This document shows, one piece after another, positions 25,797 to 33,644 of a stretch of DNA of 64,000 nucleotides. Position 1 is the stretch's first letter, and every line of letters begins with the position of its first letter. The translations under genes were made by a program, and so were the position numbers. Origin of the DNA: Janthinobacterium tructae (lineage in GTDB: Bacteria > Pseudomonadota > Gammaproteobacteria > Burkholderiales > Burkholderiaceae_D); contig NZ_CP041185.1 of NCBI RefSeq assembly GCF_006517255.1, forward strand, positions 6,014,001 through 6,078,000. Direction: 5' to 3'. The notes below the pieces were generated by a model. That model ran no database searches, was not told the DNA's origin, and saw nothing but the letters and a program-made list of their open reading frames with translations.

Positions 25797-27146
25797 TTAT
25801 TTGGAAATGCGCAGGATGGCCGAGGCGAGCCGCGTGAAACAGGGGCTCAGGTCGCTCTCGGTGGCCGCATAGCAGTACAGGCCCATGGGTTCGGCCGGCT
25901 TGCGGCAACGCGTAGGCGCATCGCTTGTATTGGCCATGCAGCGCAGCAAGTCTTCGCCCAGTTCGCTATCCGGCCCTTCCTTGGCTTTCAGCGATGCGCC
26001 CATGCCCAAGGTAAAGACGTAAATGTCTTCCTGGCGCGACTTCGCTGCGATGGCTTCGGCCAGGTTGCGCGAGGCGCGGTGCACATTGTTCCACTGGTCC
26101 TGCGACGAGGATACGGATGCCGTCACGGGGCGCGGGGTGCTGGTCACGATGGGAAATTCGCGTGCATTCGGATCGTTGGGCTGGGTGTCCGGGTTATTCG
26201 CGTTATACCAGAGAGGGAGGGAAGTAATCGTGCCGGAGTCGCAGTCACCCTTCAACAGAGTGTTGGTCGTGCGCATCTTGTACAGGCCGGCCAGGGCGTC
26301 CGATTGAAATTTGGTGTAGGTGGCGAGTCCACCGGCGTCCTTGCATCTATTGTTCGAGTTCGGAAAGTACCCGGAAAAGGCGGCCGGCGAACCATCGGAA
26401 AAAAACACGATGACGCGCAGGCTGGAACGGTTGATCTGGTCGATACCTTTCAGCTGCTTGCGCGCCTGCCACATGCCTTCGGCCGAATTGGTGCCGCCTT
26501 CAAAGGAAAAATTTTTGATCGCCGCCGTGGTCGTGGTGCGGTTGAAGCCGCGCGTGATGGGATTGATGGCCAGATCGGTTTGCGCATCCGAGGCGAAATG
26601 CAGCAGGCCTACGCGGTCCACGGTGGAATTGAATTTATTCAAAAAGGAAATGCCCGCCGCCCGTACGGCGGCGGCATTGGGTTCCAGCGACCCCGAGGTA
26701 TCCATCACCAGCACCATGTCGAGATCCTTGCGGATGGTTTGCGCGCTGGCCGCCACGTTCAGGGTCTCGAAGCCGAGTATGCCCATCAGCGAGACGGGCA
26801 GGGAGGCGGTGGCGGAGACGTCGATGGTGACGGTGCCCTTGTCGAAGGTCACACCGACGGGGTTGAGTACGGGAGTGGAGAGCAGGAATTTGTCGGGATA
26901 GTTGATATCAAAAAATTCCTTGGCCGATTGGCGCGCGTTGGCCGCCTGCGCTGCCTGTGTATCTCCCAGGGTCACGCCGCGCGCCGCCGCCAGGCTGGCT
27001 GAATCGACTGCCGCATTGAGCTTGGCCTTGACGAAATAGCCGAGCGCCGAATCGATGGCCAGGCCCACGGAGGCGACCAGGACGATAGCCGACAGCGCCA
27101 CCATGATCAGCACTTGCCCGTTCTGTTTCTTGTGTGGGATGCGCAT
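25797..27146 (-). CDS. TadG-like pilus protein with VWA domain
   Basis: The 449-residue protein starts with the pseudopilin-like TadE/TadG N-terminus (KKQNGQVLIMVALSAIVLVA, a single membrane helix preceded by a Gly-Gln) and then a von Willebrand A domain with a MIDAS-type DTSGS motif (LVMDTSGSLEPN) and later DGSP. TadG proteins anchor or stabilise Tad pili at the envelope. It is the last of three co-directional leftward genes (stop converges on the amidohydrolase, 11-bp gap). Its ATG overlaps the preceding stop. Confidence 0.88.
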   Translation of the reverse strand: MRIPHKKQNGQVLIMVALSAIVLVASVGLAIDSALGYFVKAKLNAAVDSASLAAARGVTLGDTQAAQAANARQSAKEFFDINYPDKFLLSTPVLNPVGVTFDKGTVTIDVSATASLPVSLMGILGFETLNVAASAQTIRKDLDMVLVMDTSGSLEPNAAAVRAAGISFLNKFNSTVDRVGLLHFASDAQTDLAINPITRGFNRTTTTAAIKNFSFEGGTNSAEGMWQARKQLKGIDQINRSSLRVIVFFSDGSPAAFSGYFPNSNNRCKDAGGLATYTKFQSDALAGLYKMRTTNTLLKGDCDSGTITSLPLWYNANNPDTQPNDPNAREFPIVTSTPRPVTASVSSSQDQWNNVHRASRNLAEAIAAKSRQEDIYVFTLGMGASLKAKEGPDSELGEDLLRCMANTSDAPTRCRKPAEPMGLYCYAATESDLSPCFTRLASAILRISK

Positions 27147-27754
27147 CAGAATACCGTCATCGAATTAAGGTTGGGGCCGAGGACAGGCGTTGTGCTGTCG
27201 CCAATTTTTAATGTGCCGAACAGCATGTCGAAATTATAGAAAGTCTCCACGGCATAAATCAGTTCGCCATCGGACAGCTGGCCCGACATCAGTGACACTG
27301 CGGGGGCACTGTCGGCCTTGGCGATATTGGTGCACGTGCCATTGCTCCAGCTACCGCATTGCCACACCTGGCTGGCGGGCAGGTAGCCGCTCACTTTCGC
27401 GCCGGCGTCCCAGCGGTACTGTTCCAGCACGATATTGCGCAAGCCGCTCTTCGCCGTGTAGCCCATGATCTTGGTAATGTAGATCATGCCGCGCTTGTTC
27501 ATGTCCAGCGGCGGCGTGCTGGCAGCCAGCGCATTCATGATGGTCTGGCTCGATCCGCTCAGGTCGGACGTGGCGCGCGAGGCCAGGTTGGCACCTTCGC
27601 GGCTGATGTTGAGCAGGATGATCTTGGCCTGGATGGCGCGCGACAGGTCGACCACCATGAACAGCAGCAGCGCCAGCAGCGGCAGCACGATGGCAAATTC
27701 CACGGCGGCGATGCCGCGCGCGCCGCGCCGCGCAGGATAGTGGGAGCGCATCAT
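27146..27754 (-). CDS. TadE/TadF-like pseudopilin
   Basis: The 202-residue protein has a short basic leader, then a TadE helix (GIAAVEFAIVLPLLALLLFM, with Glu at +5-like position) and a Ser/Thr-rich exported body. Leader Gly plus downstream Glu matches prepilin-type processing by the Tad prepilin peptidase. It overlaps both neighbours: ATGA with the upstream gene, and its stop with the TadG start. Confidence 0.85.
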   Translation of the reverse strand: MMRSHYPARRGARGIAAVEFAIVLPLLALLLFMVVDLSRAIQAKIILLNISREGANLASRATSDLSGSSQTIMNALAASTPPLDMNKRGMIYITKIMGYTAKSGLRNIVLEQYRWDAGAKVSGYLPASQVWQCGSWSNGTCTNIAKADSAPAVSLMSGQLSDGELIYAVETFYNFDMLFGTLKIGDSTTPVLGPNLNSMTVF

Positions 27755-28242
27755 AGGCCGCCAAAGCTTTCGTTGCGCATGGTGGCGGCCACCACGAAAT
27801 GCGTCTTGCCATCCTTGAAAATGGCCGCCATCAGCGGGGTGGCAAAGGTCCAGCTGCAATCGATCGAGATAACCACGATATCGCCAGCGTTGCCGAACAT
27901 GCCGGTGCTGGTGCCGCTGGTGCCGTTCACCGTGATGACGGGATTGACCTTGTCGTAGATGCCCATCGAACTATCCTTCATTTTTTGAATGACGGCCTGG
28001 TAGCGCTGCTGGTTGCTGGCGTTCGGATCGAGGTCACTATTGCCCGTCACTGCATAGCGCGCGCCTTCGCGTACCGCATGCTGCATGGTGAGATTGGCAA
28101 AATATGCCATGCTCAGCTCGATGATGCCTATCATGAGCAGCAGGAAAGCCGGGGCGATGATGGCGAATTCGACGAGGGTGGAGCCACATTGCCTGAATCT
28201 GCCTTGCGGGGGCCGGAAGGGGGTGGCCTGGTTGAGCATCAT
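27751..28242 (-). CDS. TadE-like pseudopilin
   Basis: The 163-residue protein has the TadE N-terminus (GSTLVEFAIIAPAFLLLMIG, Gly before the helix and Glu inside it) and the following ELSMAYFANLTMQHAVREGARYA, the TadE domain signature. It is first of the three-gene leftward set and 278 bp from the divergent sensor kinase. Two adjacent ATGs (28242, 28239) could start it. Confidence 0.85.
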   Translation of the reverse strand: MMLNQATPFRPPQGRFRQCGSTLVEFAIIAPAFLLLMIGIIELSMAYFANLTMQHAVREGARYAVTGNSDLDPNASNQQRYQAVIQKMKDSSMGIYDKVNPVITVNGTSGTSTGMFGNAGDIVVISIDCSWTFATPLMAAIFKDGKTHFVVAATMRNESFGGL

Positions 28243-28404
28243 GTCTGGTATCCGTATCAAGGCTCGCGCCGGCATCGGTGTGATTGTGGGCCTGTCGCCC
28301 ATGGTGCGGGCTTTTATTGTATCTCGCTTCGAGTGCGCAAGGTTGGCACCAAAGTGTATGTAAATCAAGTTTCTTGTAATAAATGTAGTTAATTGATTAC
28401 GCCA

Positions 28405-28431
28405 TACCCCTGAGTAACGTTCCTGAGGGTA
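28405..28431. promoter_or_regulatory. inverted TACCC/GGGTA sites between divergent Tad promoters
   Basis: TACCCCT (28405-28411) and, on the opposite strand, TACCCTC (28431-28425) fit the NarL-type heptamer TACYYMT wholly and partly. They are 27 bp end to end in the 277-bp gap between the pseudopilin genes and the kinase gene. The gap is AT-rich near 28440-28470, as promoters often are. Confidence 0.35.
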
Positions 28432-28519
28432 AGATGCTGAGGCTTAATAAATTAAAAAATATTTAACCATTATCCTGGCGATCCAGCCGATGGTGTTTTT
28501 GAAAAGTGAATAAATCAGC

Positions 28520-30217
28520 ATGCTGCAACAGCAACAACTGCAAGAGGAACCAAATGCCGATACGGTATTGCCATTGGTCGATCAGGCAGATTTGATCATG
28601 ATCTCTGGCATGCGCCTGCTGTTGTCGGTGACGGCCTTATTGACGCTGATTATCAACCCCGGCAAGCTGGGTGTGCCAAATCAGCTGGCCTGGTTGATCT
28701 TGTGCTCGTATGTGCTGCATAGCGCAGTGCTGTTTGTTTTTCTTTACTTTAAGCATCCGGTGCTGCATGGCAAGCTGATATCCTGGCTCGACGTGCTGTG
28801 GTGCGGCTTGATCGTGTATGGTACCGGTGGTGCCGATAGCTATTTTTTCCCCTTCTTTTTCTTCGTCATCCTGGCGGCCTCGTTTCAGCGCGGACTCGAT
28901 GAAGGCGCGCGCATCACGCTTGCCTCCTGTGTTCTGCTGGTGCTGGCATCGGTGGCATCGACCCCTGAGCTGATCATTTCGCACCTGTTGCTGCGCACGA
29001 CCTTTGTCATGGCGCTCGGCTACATGATTGCGTACTGGGGTGGCCTGGGGCTGTTGCAGAAGCGCCGCCTGGCGTTGTTGCGCGAGGTCAGCCAGCAATC
29101 GAATCCCCGCTTTGGCGTTGACCATACGGTGGCGTCGGTCTTGCAGAAAGCGCGAGTTTTTTTTGACGCCAGCAGCTGTATCCTCGTCATGCGCGAGGGC
29201 GATGCGGCGCAGTGGCAGTTGCGTACGGCGCTCGAAGACAGAGGCGGACACGCGGGGCGTGTCAGCCAGCTGAGCGAAGCCGCAGTGGCGCCGCTGATGG
29301 TGTTCAATGCCAGCCAGAGCGTGCTGTACGCGCCGTCGTTGCGCGCGCGCCTGGGGCTGGCGAGCGTGCTCACGGGAGTCGAACGCGGCAGTGCGAAGTG
29401 GCAGCGGCTCGATGCGCATGGGCCGCAGGGCACGGCGCTGGCCGAACTGCTCGATGCGCGCTCCTTCATCAGCGTGCCCCTTCCTTTGCATAAGGGACTG
29501 GGCCGCATCTACGTGATCTCCGCGAAGAGCCGGCTGACCCGGGCCGACGCCAGGTTCCTGCTGCATATCGTAGCGCAAGTGTTCCCCCTGATTGAAAACA
29601 TCGCCATTCTCGACAAGCTGGCCTCCGGCGCGGCGTACCGCGAGCGGCAAAAGATTGCGCGCGACTTGCACGATTCGACCATTCAGCCGTATATCGGCCT
29701 GCGCCATGGCTTGAGCGCCTTGCGCGCCAAGGCGGCCGCCGACAGCCCTTTGCTGGCCGATCTCGACAAGCTGATCGACATGAGCGGCCAGGTGATTGGC
29801 GACCTGCGCCGGATGGCGCAGACAGTGCGCGGCGGCGCGGAGCGGGAACAGGTGATCTTGCTGGTGGCGTTGCGGCGCCAGGCGGAGCAGCTGAAGAAGT
29901 TTTTTGGCATCACGATCGAGATCGTCTCGGACAGCGCGTTTGATCTCAGCGACCGGCTGGCAGCCGAAGTATTTCAGATCGTCAATGAAGGCATGAGCAA
30001 TATCCGCAAGCACACCACCGCCCGCGAGGGCCGCGTGACACTCGTTTGTGATGCGCATGCCTTGTCGATCTCGATAGAGAATGCCGGCGATACGTCGTCC
30101 CGCGTCGACTTCATGCCTGCCTCCATTGCTGAACGCGCCATGGCGCTGGGCGGTCGGGTGCGGGTCAGCCAAGGCGCTGATGGCGCCACCGCCGTGCATA
30201 TTGAAATTCCAGTCTGA
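28520..30217 (+). CDS. NarL-type sensor histidine kinase controlling Tad locus (putative)
   Basis: The 565-residue protein has five or six hydrophobic helices (about residues 30-185), a GAF-like cytoplasmic sensor region (about 200-360), and a HisKA_3 dimerisation domain with KIARDLHDSTIQPYIGL (His in DLHDST), followed by an ATPase domain with NEGMSNIRKHT. The glycine box after it (ENAGDTSS) departs from the usual DNG/GxG form, so activity may be weak or depend on the partner. It precedes the LuxR-type regulator by 40 bp. ATG 28520 has no strong ribosome site. Confidence 0.85.
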   Translation: MLQQQQLQEEPNADTVLPLVDQADLIMISGMRLLLSVTALLTLIINPGKLGVPNQLAWLILCSYVLHSAVLFVFLYFKHPVLHGKLISWLDVLWCGLIVYGTGGADSYFFPFFFFVILAASFQRGLDEGARITLASCVLLVLASVASTPELIISHLLLRTTFVMALGYMIAYWGGLGLLQKRRLALLREVSQQSNPRFGVDHTVASVLQKARVFFDASSCILVMREGDAAQWQLRTALEDRGGHAGRVSQLSEAAVAPLMVFNASQSVLYAPSLRARLGLASVLTGVERGSAKWQRLDAHGPQGTALAELLDARSFISVPLPLHKGLGRIYVISAKSRLTRADARFLLHIVAQVFPLIENIAILDKLASGAAYRERQKIARDLHDSTIQPYIGLRHGLSALRAKAAADSPLLADLDKLIDMSGQVIGDLRRMAQTVRGGAEREQVILLVALRRQAEQLKKFFGITIEIVSDSAFDLSDRLAAEVFQIVNEGMSNIRKHTTAREGRVTLVCDAHALSISIENAGDTSSRVDFMPASIAERAMALGGRVRVSQGADGATAVHIEIPV

Positions 30218-30256
30218 CGGCAAGAGCGTCACCACTGACCCGTTAAAGGCCATCGT

Positions 30257-30946
30257 ATGTCAAGTCTGCATCCCATCCGCGTCATGCTGGTTGATGATCA
30301 TAAAACCATGTTGTGGGGACTGGAAAAACTGCTGGAAGAGGCGCAACCGGCGATGCAGGTGGTCGCCAGCACCAGTACGATAGGCGGCGCGCTGGAGCTT
30401 GCCGAGAGTTTGCGCCCCGATATTGTCGTGCTGGACGTGGACCTCGCCGGCGTGTGTTCCGTCGATTTCATCCCCGCGCTGTTGGCCAATGGCGTCACGC
30501 GGGCGGTGATGTTCAGCGGCACGCGCGACCAGGAAGTGCTGGGCCGCGCCGTGCGCAGCGGCGCGCGCGGCGTGATCGGCAAGGAGGCGGCGGCGGACCA
30601 GGTGATCGATACCATTGCCAGGGTACATCGGGGCGAATTGTGCCTGGACCAGGCCTTGCTGGGCAGTCTGCTGGGAGCGCTGATCAAGCCGGCGCCAGCG
30701 CCGGCGCCGCCCGATCCCGAAATGGCGCGCATTGCCCAACTGACCCTCAAGGAACGCAAGATAGTCGCGATGATGGTCGAAGGCAATGGGGCACTCAACA
30801 AGACCATCGCGCAGCGCGCTTTCATTTCCGAGCAAACCTTGCGCAATCACCTGACGTCGATTTACAACAAACTGGACGTTGCCAACCGCCTGGAACTGTA
30901 TGTCTACGCGGTGAAGAACGGGCTGGCGGCGCCCCGGGAATACTGA
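30257..30946 (+). CDS. LuxR/NarL-family response regulator (putative Tad regulator)
   Basis: The 229-residue protein has a receiver domain with the acidic pair in MLVDDHK, phosphoacceptor Asp in VVLDVDLAG and Lys in VIGKEAA, then a LuxR-type helix-turn-helix (LTLKERKIVAMMVEG... KTIAQRAFISEQTLRNHLTSI). It is probably the partner of the kinase 40 bp upstream. Its position directly upstream of flp and divergent from the pseudopilin genes argues for control of the pilus. A perfect palindrome overlaps its stop codon. Confidence 0.88.
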   Translation: MSSLHPIRVMLVDDHKTMLWGLEKLLEEAQPAMQVVASTSTIGGALELAESLRPDIVVLDVDLAGVCSVDFIPALLANGVTRAVMFSGTRDQEVLGRAVRSGARGVIGKEAAADQVIDTIARVHRGELCLDQALLGSLLGALIKPAPAPAPPDPEMARIAQLTLKERKIVAMMVEGNGALNKTIAQRAFISEQTLRNHLTSIYNKLDVANRLELYVYAVKNGLAAPREY

Positions 30947-30971
30947 CATCAGTACAAATGTACTGATGTCA
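30944..30971. repeat. perfect 13-bp inverted repeat at the regulator stop codon
   Basis: TGACATCAGTACA (30944-30956) and TGTACTGATGTCA (30959-30971) are exact complements with only 2 bases between them. The left arm begins with the TGA stop. There is no T run after it, so a factor-independent terminator is unlikely and a protein-binding or RNA-stabilising role is possible. Confidence 0.85.
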
Positions 30972-31021
30972 TGTAGGAAAAAAGGCTCTTTTGTACCGGC
31001 AACAAAATGACTTTTGTCTGA

Positions 31022-31053
31022 TTGGTATCAATATGTATTTCCATACAATACCA
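31022..31053 (+). promoter_or_regulatory. promoter with internal inverted repeats upstream of flp genes
   Basis: TTGGTA (31022-31027) and TACAAT (31044-31049) form a sigma-70 pair at 16-bp spacing. The region contains inverted TGGTAT/ATACCA (31023-31028, 31048-31053) and GTAT/ATAC (31035-31038, 31043-31046). The start would be near 31056, before the mini-pilin. Confidence 0.5.
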
Positions 31054-31121
31054 TTATCAGCAATCGGTGATCGTCGCTGAGTTAGCTAGATTGAAAATGC
31101 GAACGGTGACAGGAGCTGGAA

Positions 31122-31268
31122 ATGCGCTTGAACGATGGTGGGACGGGTGAGCTTGCGTATTTCTTGCAAGATCAAAGTGGTAACTCATTTTTCGAACACG
31201 CTTTGCTGCTGTCGCTGATGGCCGTGGTGTTCCTGCTTGCGCTGCTGGCCATATGCAAGGGTTCATAA
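31122..31268 (+). CDS. 48-residue Flp-like mini-protein
   Basis: The frame has an AGGAGCTGGAA ribosome site next to ATG 31122. The product reads MRLNDGG... then QSGNSFFEHALLLSLMA and a hydrophobic run to LLALLAICKGS. The Gly-X-X-X-X-Glu pattern plus following helix lines up with the Flp pilin 71 bp downstream (EEDGVTAIEYALIAALVA): both have Glu-X-Ala-Leu at the helix start. It is shorter than a normal Flp pilin and lacks the amphipathic C-terminal tail. It may be a pseudopilin or a regulator of pilin processing; the homology is inferred. Confidence 0.6.
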   Translation: MRLNDGGTGELAYFLQDQSGNSFFEHALLLSLMAVVFLLALLAICKGS

Positions 31269-31338
31269 GCGATCGATTTACTGCTTGCATCAGCAGTCCT
31301 ACATGACGTTGTTAACACTTACTCTGAATGGATTAATC

Positions 31339-31512
31339 ATGAATTTCATCAAAAACTTTATCGCTGAAGAAGATGGTGTGACCGCAATTGAATACGCACT
31401 GATCGCTGCGCTGGTCGCTGCAGCGCTGGTGGGCGGCGTTACCCTGTTCACGGATGGCCTGAAAGATGCGTTCGGTAAAATCGGCACGAAGCTGAAAGCC
31501 ACCACCCTGTAA
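31339..31512 (+). CDS. flp: Flp-family type IVb pilin
   Basis: The 57-residue pilin begins MNFIKNFIAEEDGVTAIEYA, with Gly before a Flp-type mature start and the required Glu5 and Tyr6 of the mature form (VTAIEY), then a hydrophobic helix and a short polar tail. It is the major subunit of the Tad pilus, cleaved by TadV and assembled by CpaF/TadB/TadC. It lies 70 bp after the mini-protein and 155 bp before tadV, with a hairpin between. Confidence 0.95.
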   Translation: MNFIKNFIAEEDGVTAIEYALIAALVAAALVGGVTLFTDGLKDAFGKIGTKLKATTL

Positions 31513-31560
31513 TTTTCGTTCGAGGCGCGCGGTCACTGTTGTCTGTACGCTCGCGCCCCT

Positions 31561-31606
31561 TCAACAAGCCCTGCTTCCACGCCTGGACCAGGGCTTGTTG
31601 AGTTTT
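31561..31606 (+). terminator. hairpin terminator between flp and tadV
   Basis: TCAACAAGCCCTG (31561-31573) and CAGGGCTTGTTGA (31589-31601) form a 13-bp stem followed by a short TTTT (31603-31606). The short T run suggests partial termination, giving more flp transcript than downstream transcript. Confidence 0.75.
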
Positions 31607-31667
31607 AGGTGCCAGTGTTGTGCGATGCGATGTATTGGCTTCATGAGTTCCGCCTGTATTCGAAGAA

Positions 31668-32264
31668 ATGATGAATGCTCACTCTTTTTGGATGTTTTCG
31701 CCTGCCCTTGTCCTATGGGGCTTGCTTGCCGCTGCCGTCTGGCATGACGTGCGCAGCCGCCGCATCCCGAATCGCCTGGTGTTTCCCGGCGCCCTGATGG
31801 GCCTGCTGCTCAATAGCCTGCCGGTGCACCTCGACGGCGTGCTGGCGCCGGTCTCCGCGCCGCTGGGTTTGCCAATGGCGCTGGCCGGCTTTGCCGTGGG
31901 CCTGGCGCTGCTGCTGCCCATGTATGCTATAAAGGCGATGGGGGCCGGCGATGTCAAACTGATGGCGATGGTCGGCGCCTTTCTTGGCCCCTATCCGGTG
32001 GCCATCGCCTTGCTCTTCAGCTTGCTTGCAGGCGGCGTGATGGCGGTCTTTGTTGCGAGCTGGAATGGCACTCTGCTTAGGGTGACGAGCAACAGCTACC
32101 ATTTGCTGTTGCAAAGCCTGATGCGCGGCGTGGCCGGCGACTTGCCGCGCATCGATGCGCCAGCGCTGCCTAGCGGCAAATTACCGTATGCGATTGCCAT
32201 TGCTACCGGTACATTCATCTATCTTGCCCTGGCGGCGCGCGGCAGTCTCGGAGTGTTTGCGTGA
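31668..32264 (+). CDS. cpaA: prepilin peptidase (TadV/CpaA)
   Basis: The 198-residue membrane protease cleaves Flp and TadE/F leader peptides. It has about five helices, a short DVRSRRIPN segment with the first catalytic Asp, and GAGDVKLM with the second. It lacks the N-methylase domain of PilD, as usual for the TadV/CpaA family. Its stop overlaps the next start as GTGA, so it is coupled to the AAA ATPase gene. Confidence 0.92.
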   Translation: MMNAHSFWMFSPALVLWGLLAAAVWHDVRSRRIPNRLVFPGALMGLLLNSLPVHLDGVLAPVSAPLGLPMALAGFAVGLALLLPMYAIKAMGAGDVKLMAMVGAFLGPYPVAIALLFSLLAGGVMAVFVASWNGTLLRVTSNSYHLLLQSLMRGVAGDLPRIDAPALPSGKLPYAIAIATGTFIYLALAARGSLGVFA

Positions 32265-33628
32265 CGCCTGTCGCCCCACCTGCCTTGCCTGTCTTGCCAG
32301 CTGACGCCAGGGCCCCGCGCACCGTCGAAGAGACGGGATTGCCCTTCTTTTTCCTGGTCGAACTGCTGGTGAAGGTGCTGTTCCAGCGGGGCCAGCTACA
32401 CCTGCCCGAGCTGGCCAGCTACGTCAAGCTGGGCCTGGGCGTGATCGATCCCGTCATGGCCTTCATGCGGCAGGAAAAAATGTGCGAGGTCATGCGCCGC
32501 GGCGCCAGCGGCACGGATGCCGACATCCATTACCAGTTGACGGACAGCGGCCGCCAGCGCGCCCTCGAGTGCCTGGCGCGCAATGCTTATGCGGGCCCAT
32601 GCCCCGTGCCGCTGGCCGCCTACAATGCGCAGGTGGCGGCGCAAAGCGTGGCCAACATGCATGTCACGCGCCCGCAGGTACAGGCCAGCTTCGACGGCGT
32701 GGTAGTTAATCCTGCCGTGCTCGACCAGCTGGGCGCGGCCATGAATTCCGGGCGCGCCATTTTCATCTACGGTGCCGCCGGCAGCGGCAAGACGTATCTG
32801 GCCGAACGCTTGCAAGACTTGCTGCAAGGGGCCATTGCCCTGCCTTACGCCATCATGGTCGATGGCGAAGTCGTGCCCTTTTATGATCCGGTGCTGCATT
32901 TGCCGGCGGCGCAGCAGCCGGAAGCGCCGGCCGGCATCGAGCGCGCCGTGCAGCTCGACGCGCGCTGGGTGCGCGGCGTGCGCCGTCCGGCCGTGCTCAC
33001 CGGCGGCGAGCTGACCCTGGAAATGCTGGACCTGCGCTTCGACAGCGTGACCCGTCTGTACCGCGCGCCGCCGCACCTGAAGGCCAATAACGGCATTTTC
33101 ATCATCGACGACCTGGGACGCCAGCGCTGTTCGCCGCTGGAACTGATGAACCGCTGGATCGTGCCGATGGACCGCGCCATCGATTACCTGTCGCTGCACA
33201 ACGGCCACACCTTCCAGGTGCCGTTCGACGTGGTGGTGGTGTTTTCCTCGAATTTCCTGCCCGAGCGCCTGTCGGATGCGGCCTTCCTGCGCCGCCTGGG
33301 CTACAAGATCGAAGTGCCGGCGCTCAGCGCAGCGCATTACGAAACCGTGTTTCGCCAGACTTGCTCCACCTATGGTGTGGCGTTCGACGCGGCTGCCTTT
33401 GCCTTCCTGCTGCAGCGCCATGCGCGCGGCGCGACACCCTTGCTGGCCTGCTATCCGCGCGACCTGCTGCGCCAGGTACGCGACCTGGCCCGATACGAGG
33501 GCACGGCGGTGCAACTGAATGAGCAGGTGCTGGACTGGGCCTGGAATAATTATTTTGCCGGCGCGAATCAGCGTCATGGCGCGGATGACATGGCCGTGCA
33601 AGAGCGGCGTGAACCGAAATCAAGCTGA
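32261..33628 (+). CDS. AAA ATPase of the Tad locus with N-terminal winged-helix-like domain
   Basis: The 455-residue protein has an extra N-terminal region (about residues 20-130) with winged-helix-like pattern (LPELASYVKLGLGVIDPVMAFM and YQLTDSGRQRALE), then an ATPase core with Walker A GAAGSGKT (about residue 170) and Walker B IFIIDDLGRQ (about 285), a sensor-like VVVVFSSNF and an AAA lid. It is not a CpaF-type secretion ATPase. Similar genes occur in Tad loci of Burkholderiales but their role is not established; a chaperone, remodelling or regulatory ATPase is possible. GTG start overlaps the tadV stop. Confidence 0.8.
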   Translation: MTPVAPPALPVLPADARAPRTVEETGLPFFFLVELLVKVLFQRGQLHLPELASYVKLGLGVIDPVMAFMRQEKMCEVMRRGASGTDADIHYQLTDSGRQRALECLARNAYAGPCPVPLAAYNAQVAAQSVANMHVTRPQVQASFDGVVVNPAVLDQLGAAMNSGRAIFIYGAAGSGKTYLAERLQDLLQGAIALPYAIMVDGEVVPFYDPVLHLPAAQQPEAPAGIERAVQLDARWVRGVRRPAVLTGGELTLEMLDLRFDSVTRLYRAPPHLKANNGIFIIDDLGRQRCSPLELMNRWIVPMDRAIDYLSLHNGHTFQVPFDVVVVFSSNFLPERLSDAAFLRRLGYKIEVPALSAAHYETVFRQTCSTYGVAFDAAAFAFLLQRHARGATPLLACYPRDLLRQVRDLARYEGTAVQLNEQVLDWAWNNYFAGANQRHGADDMAVQERREPKSS

Positions 33629-33644
33629 AGTCAGAGGAAAAACG

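Noticed and set aside
23914..25908. 664-codon minus-strand frame
   Set aside because: It is antisense to the amidohydrolase, which carries the expected HxH zinc site.
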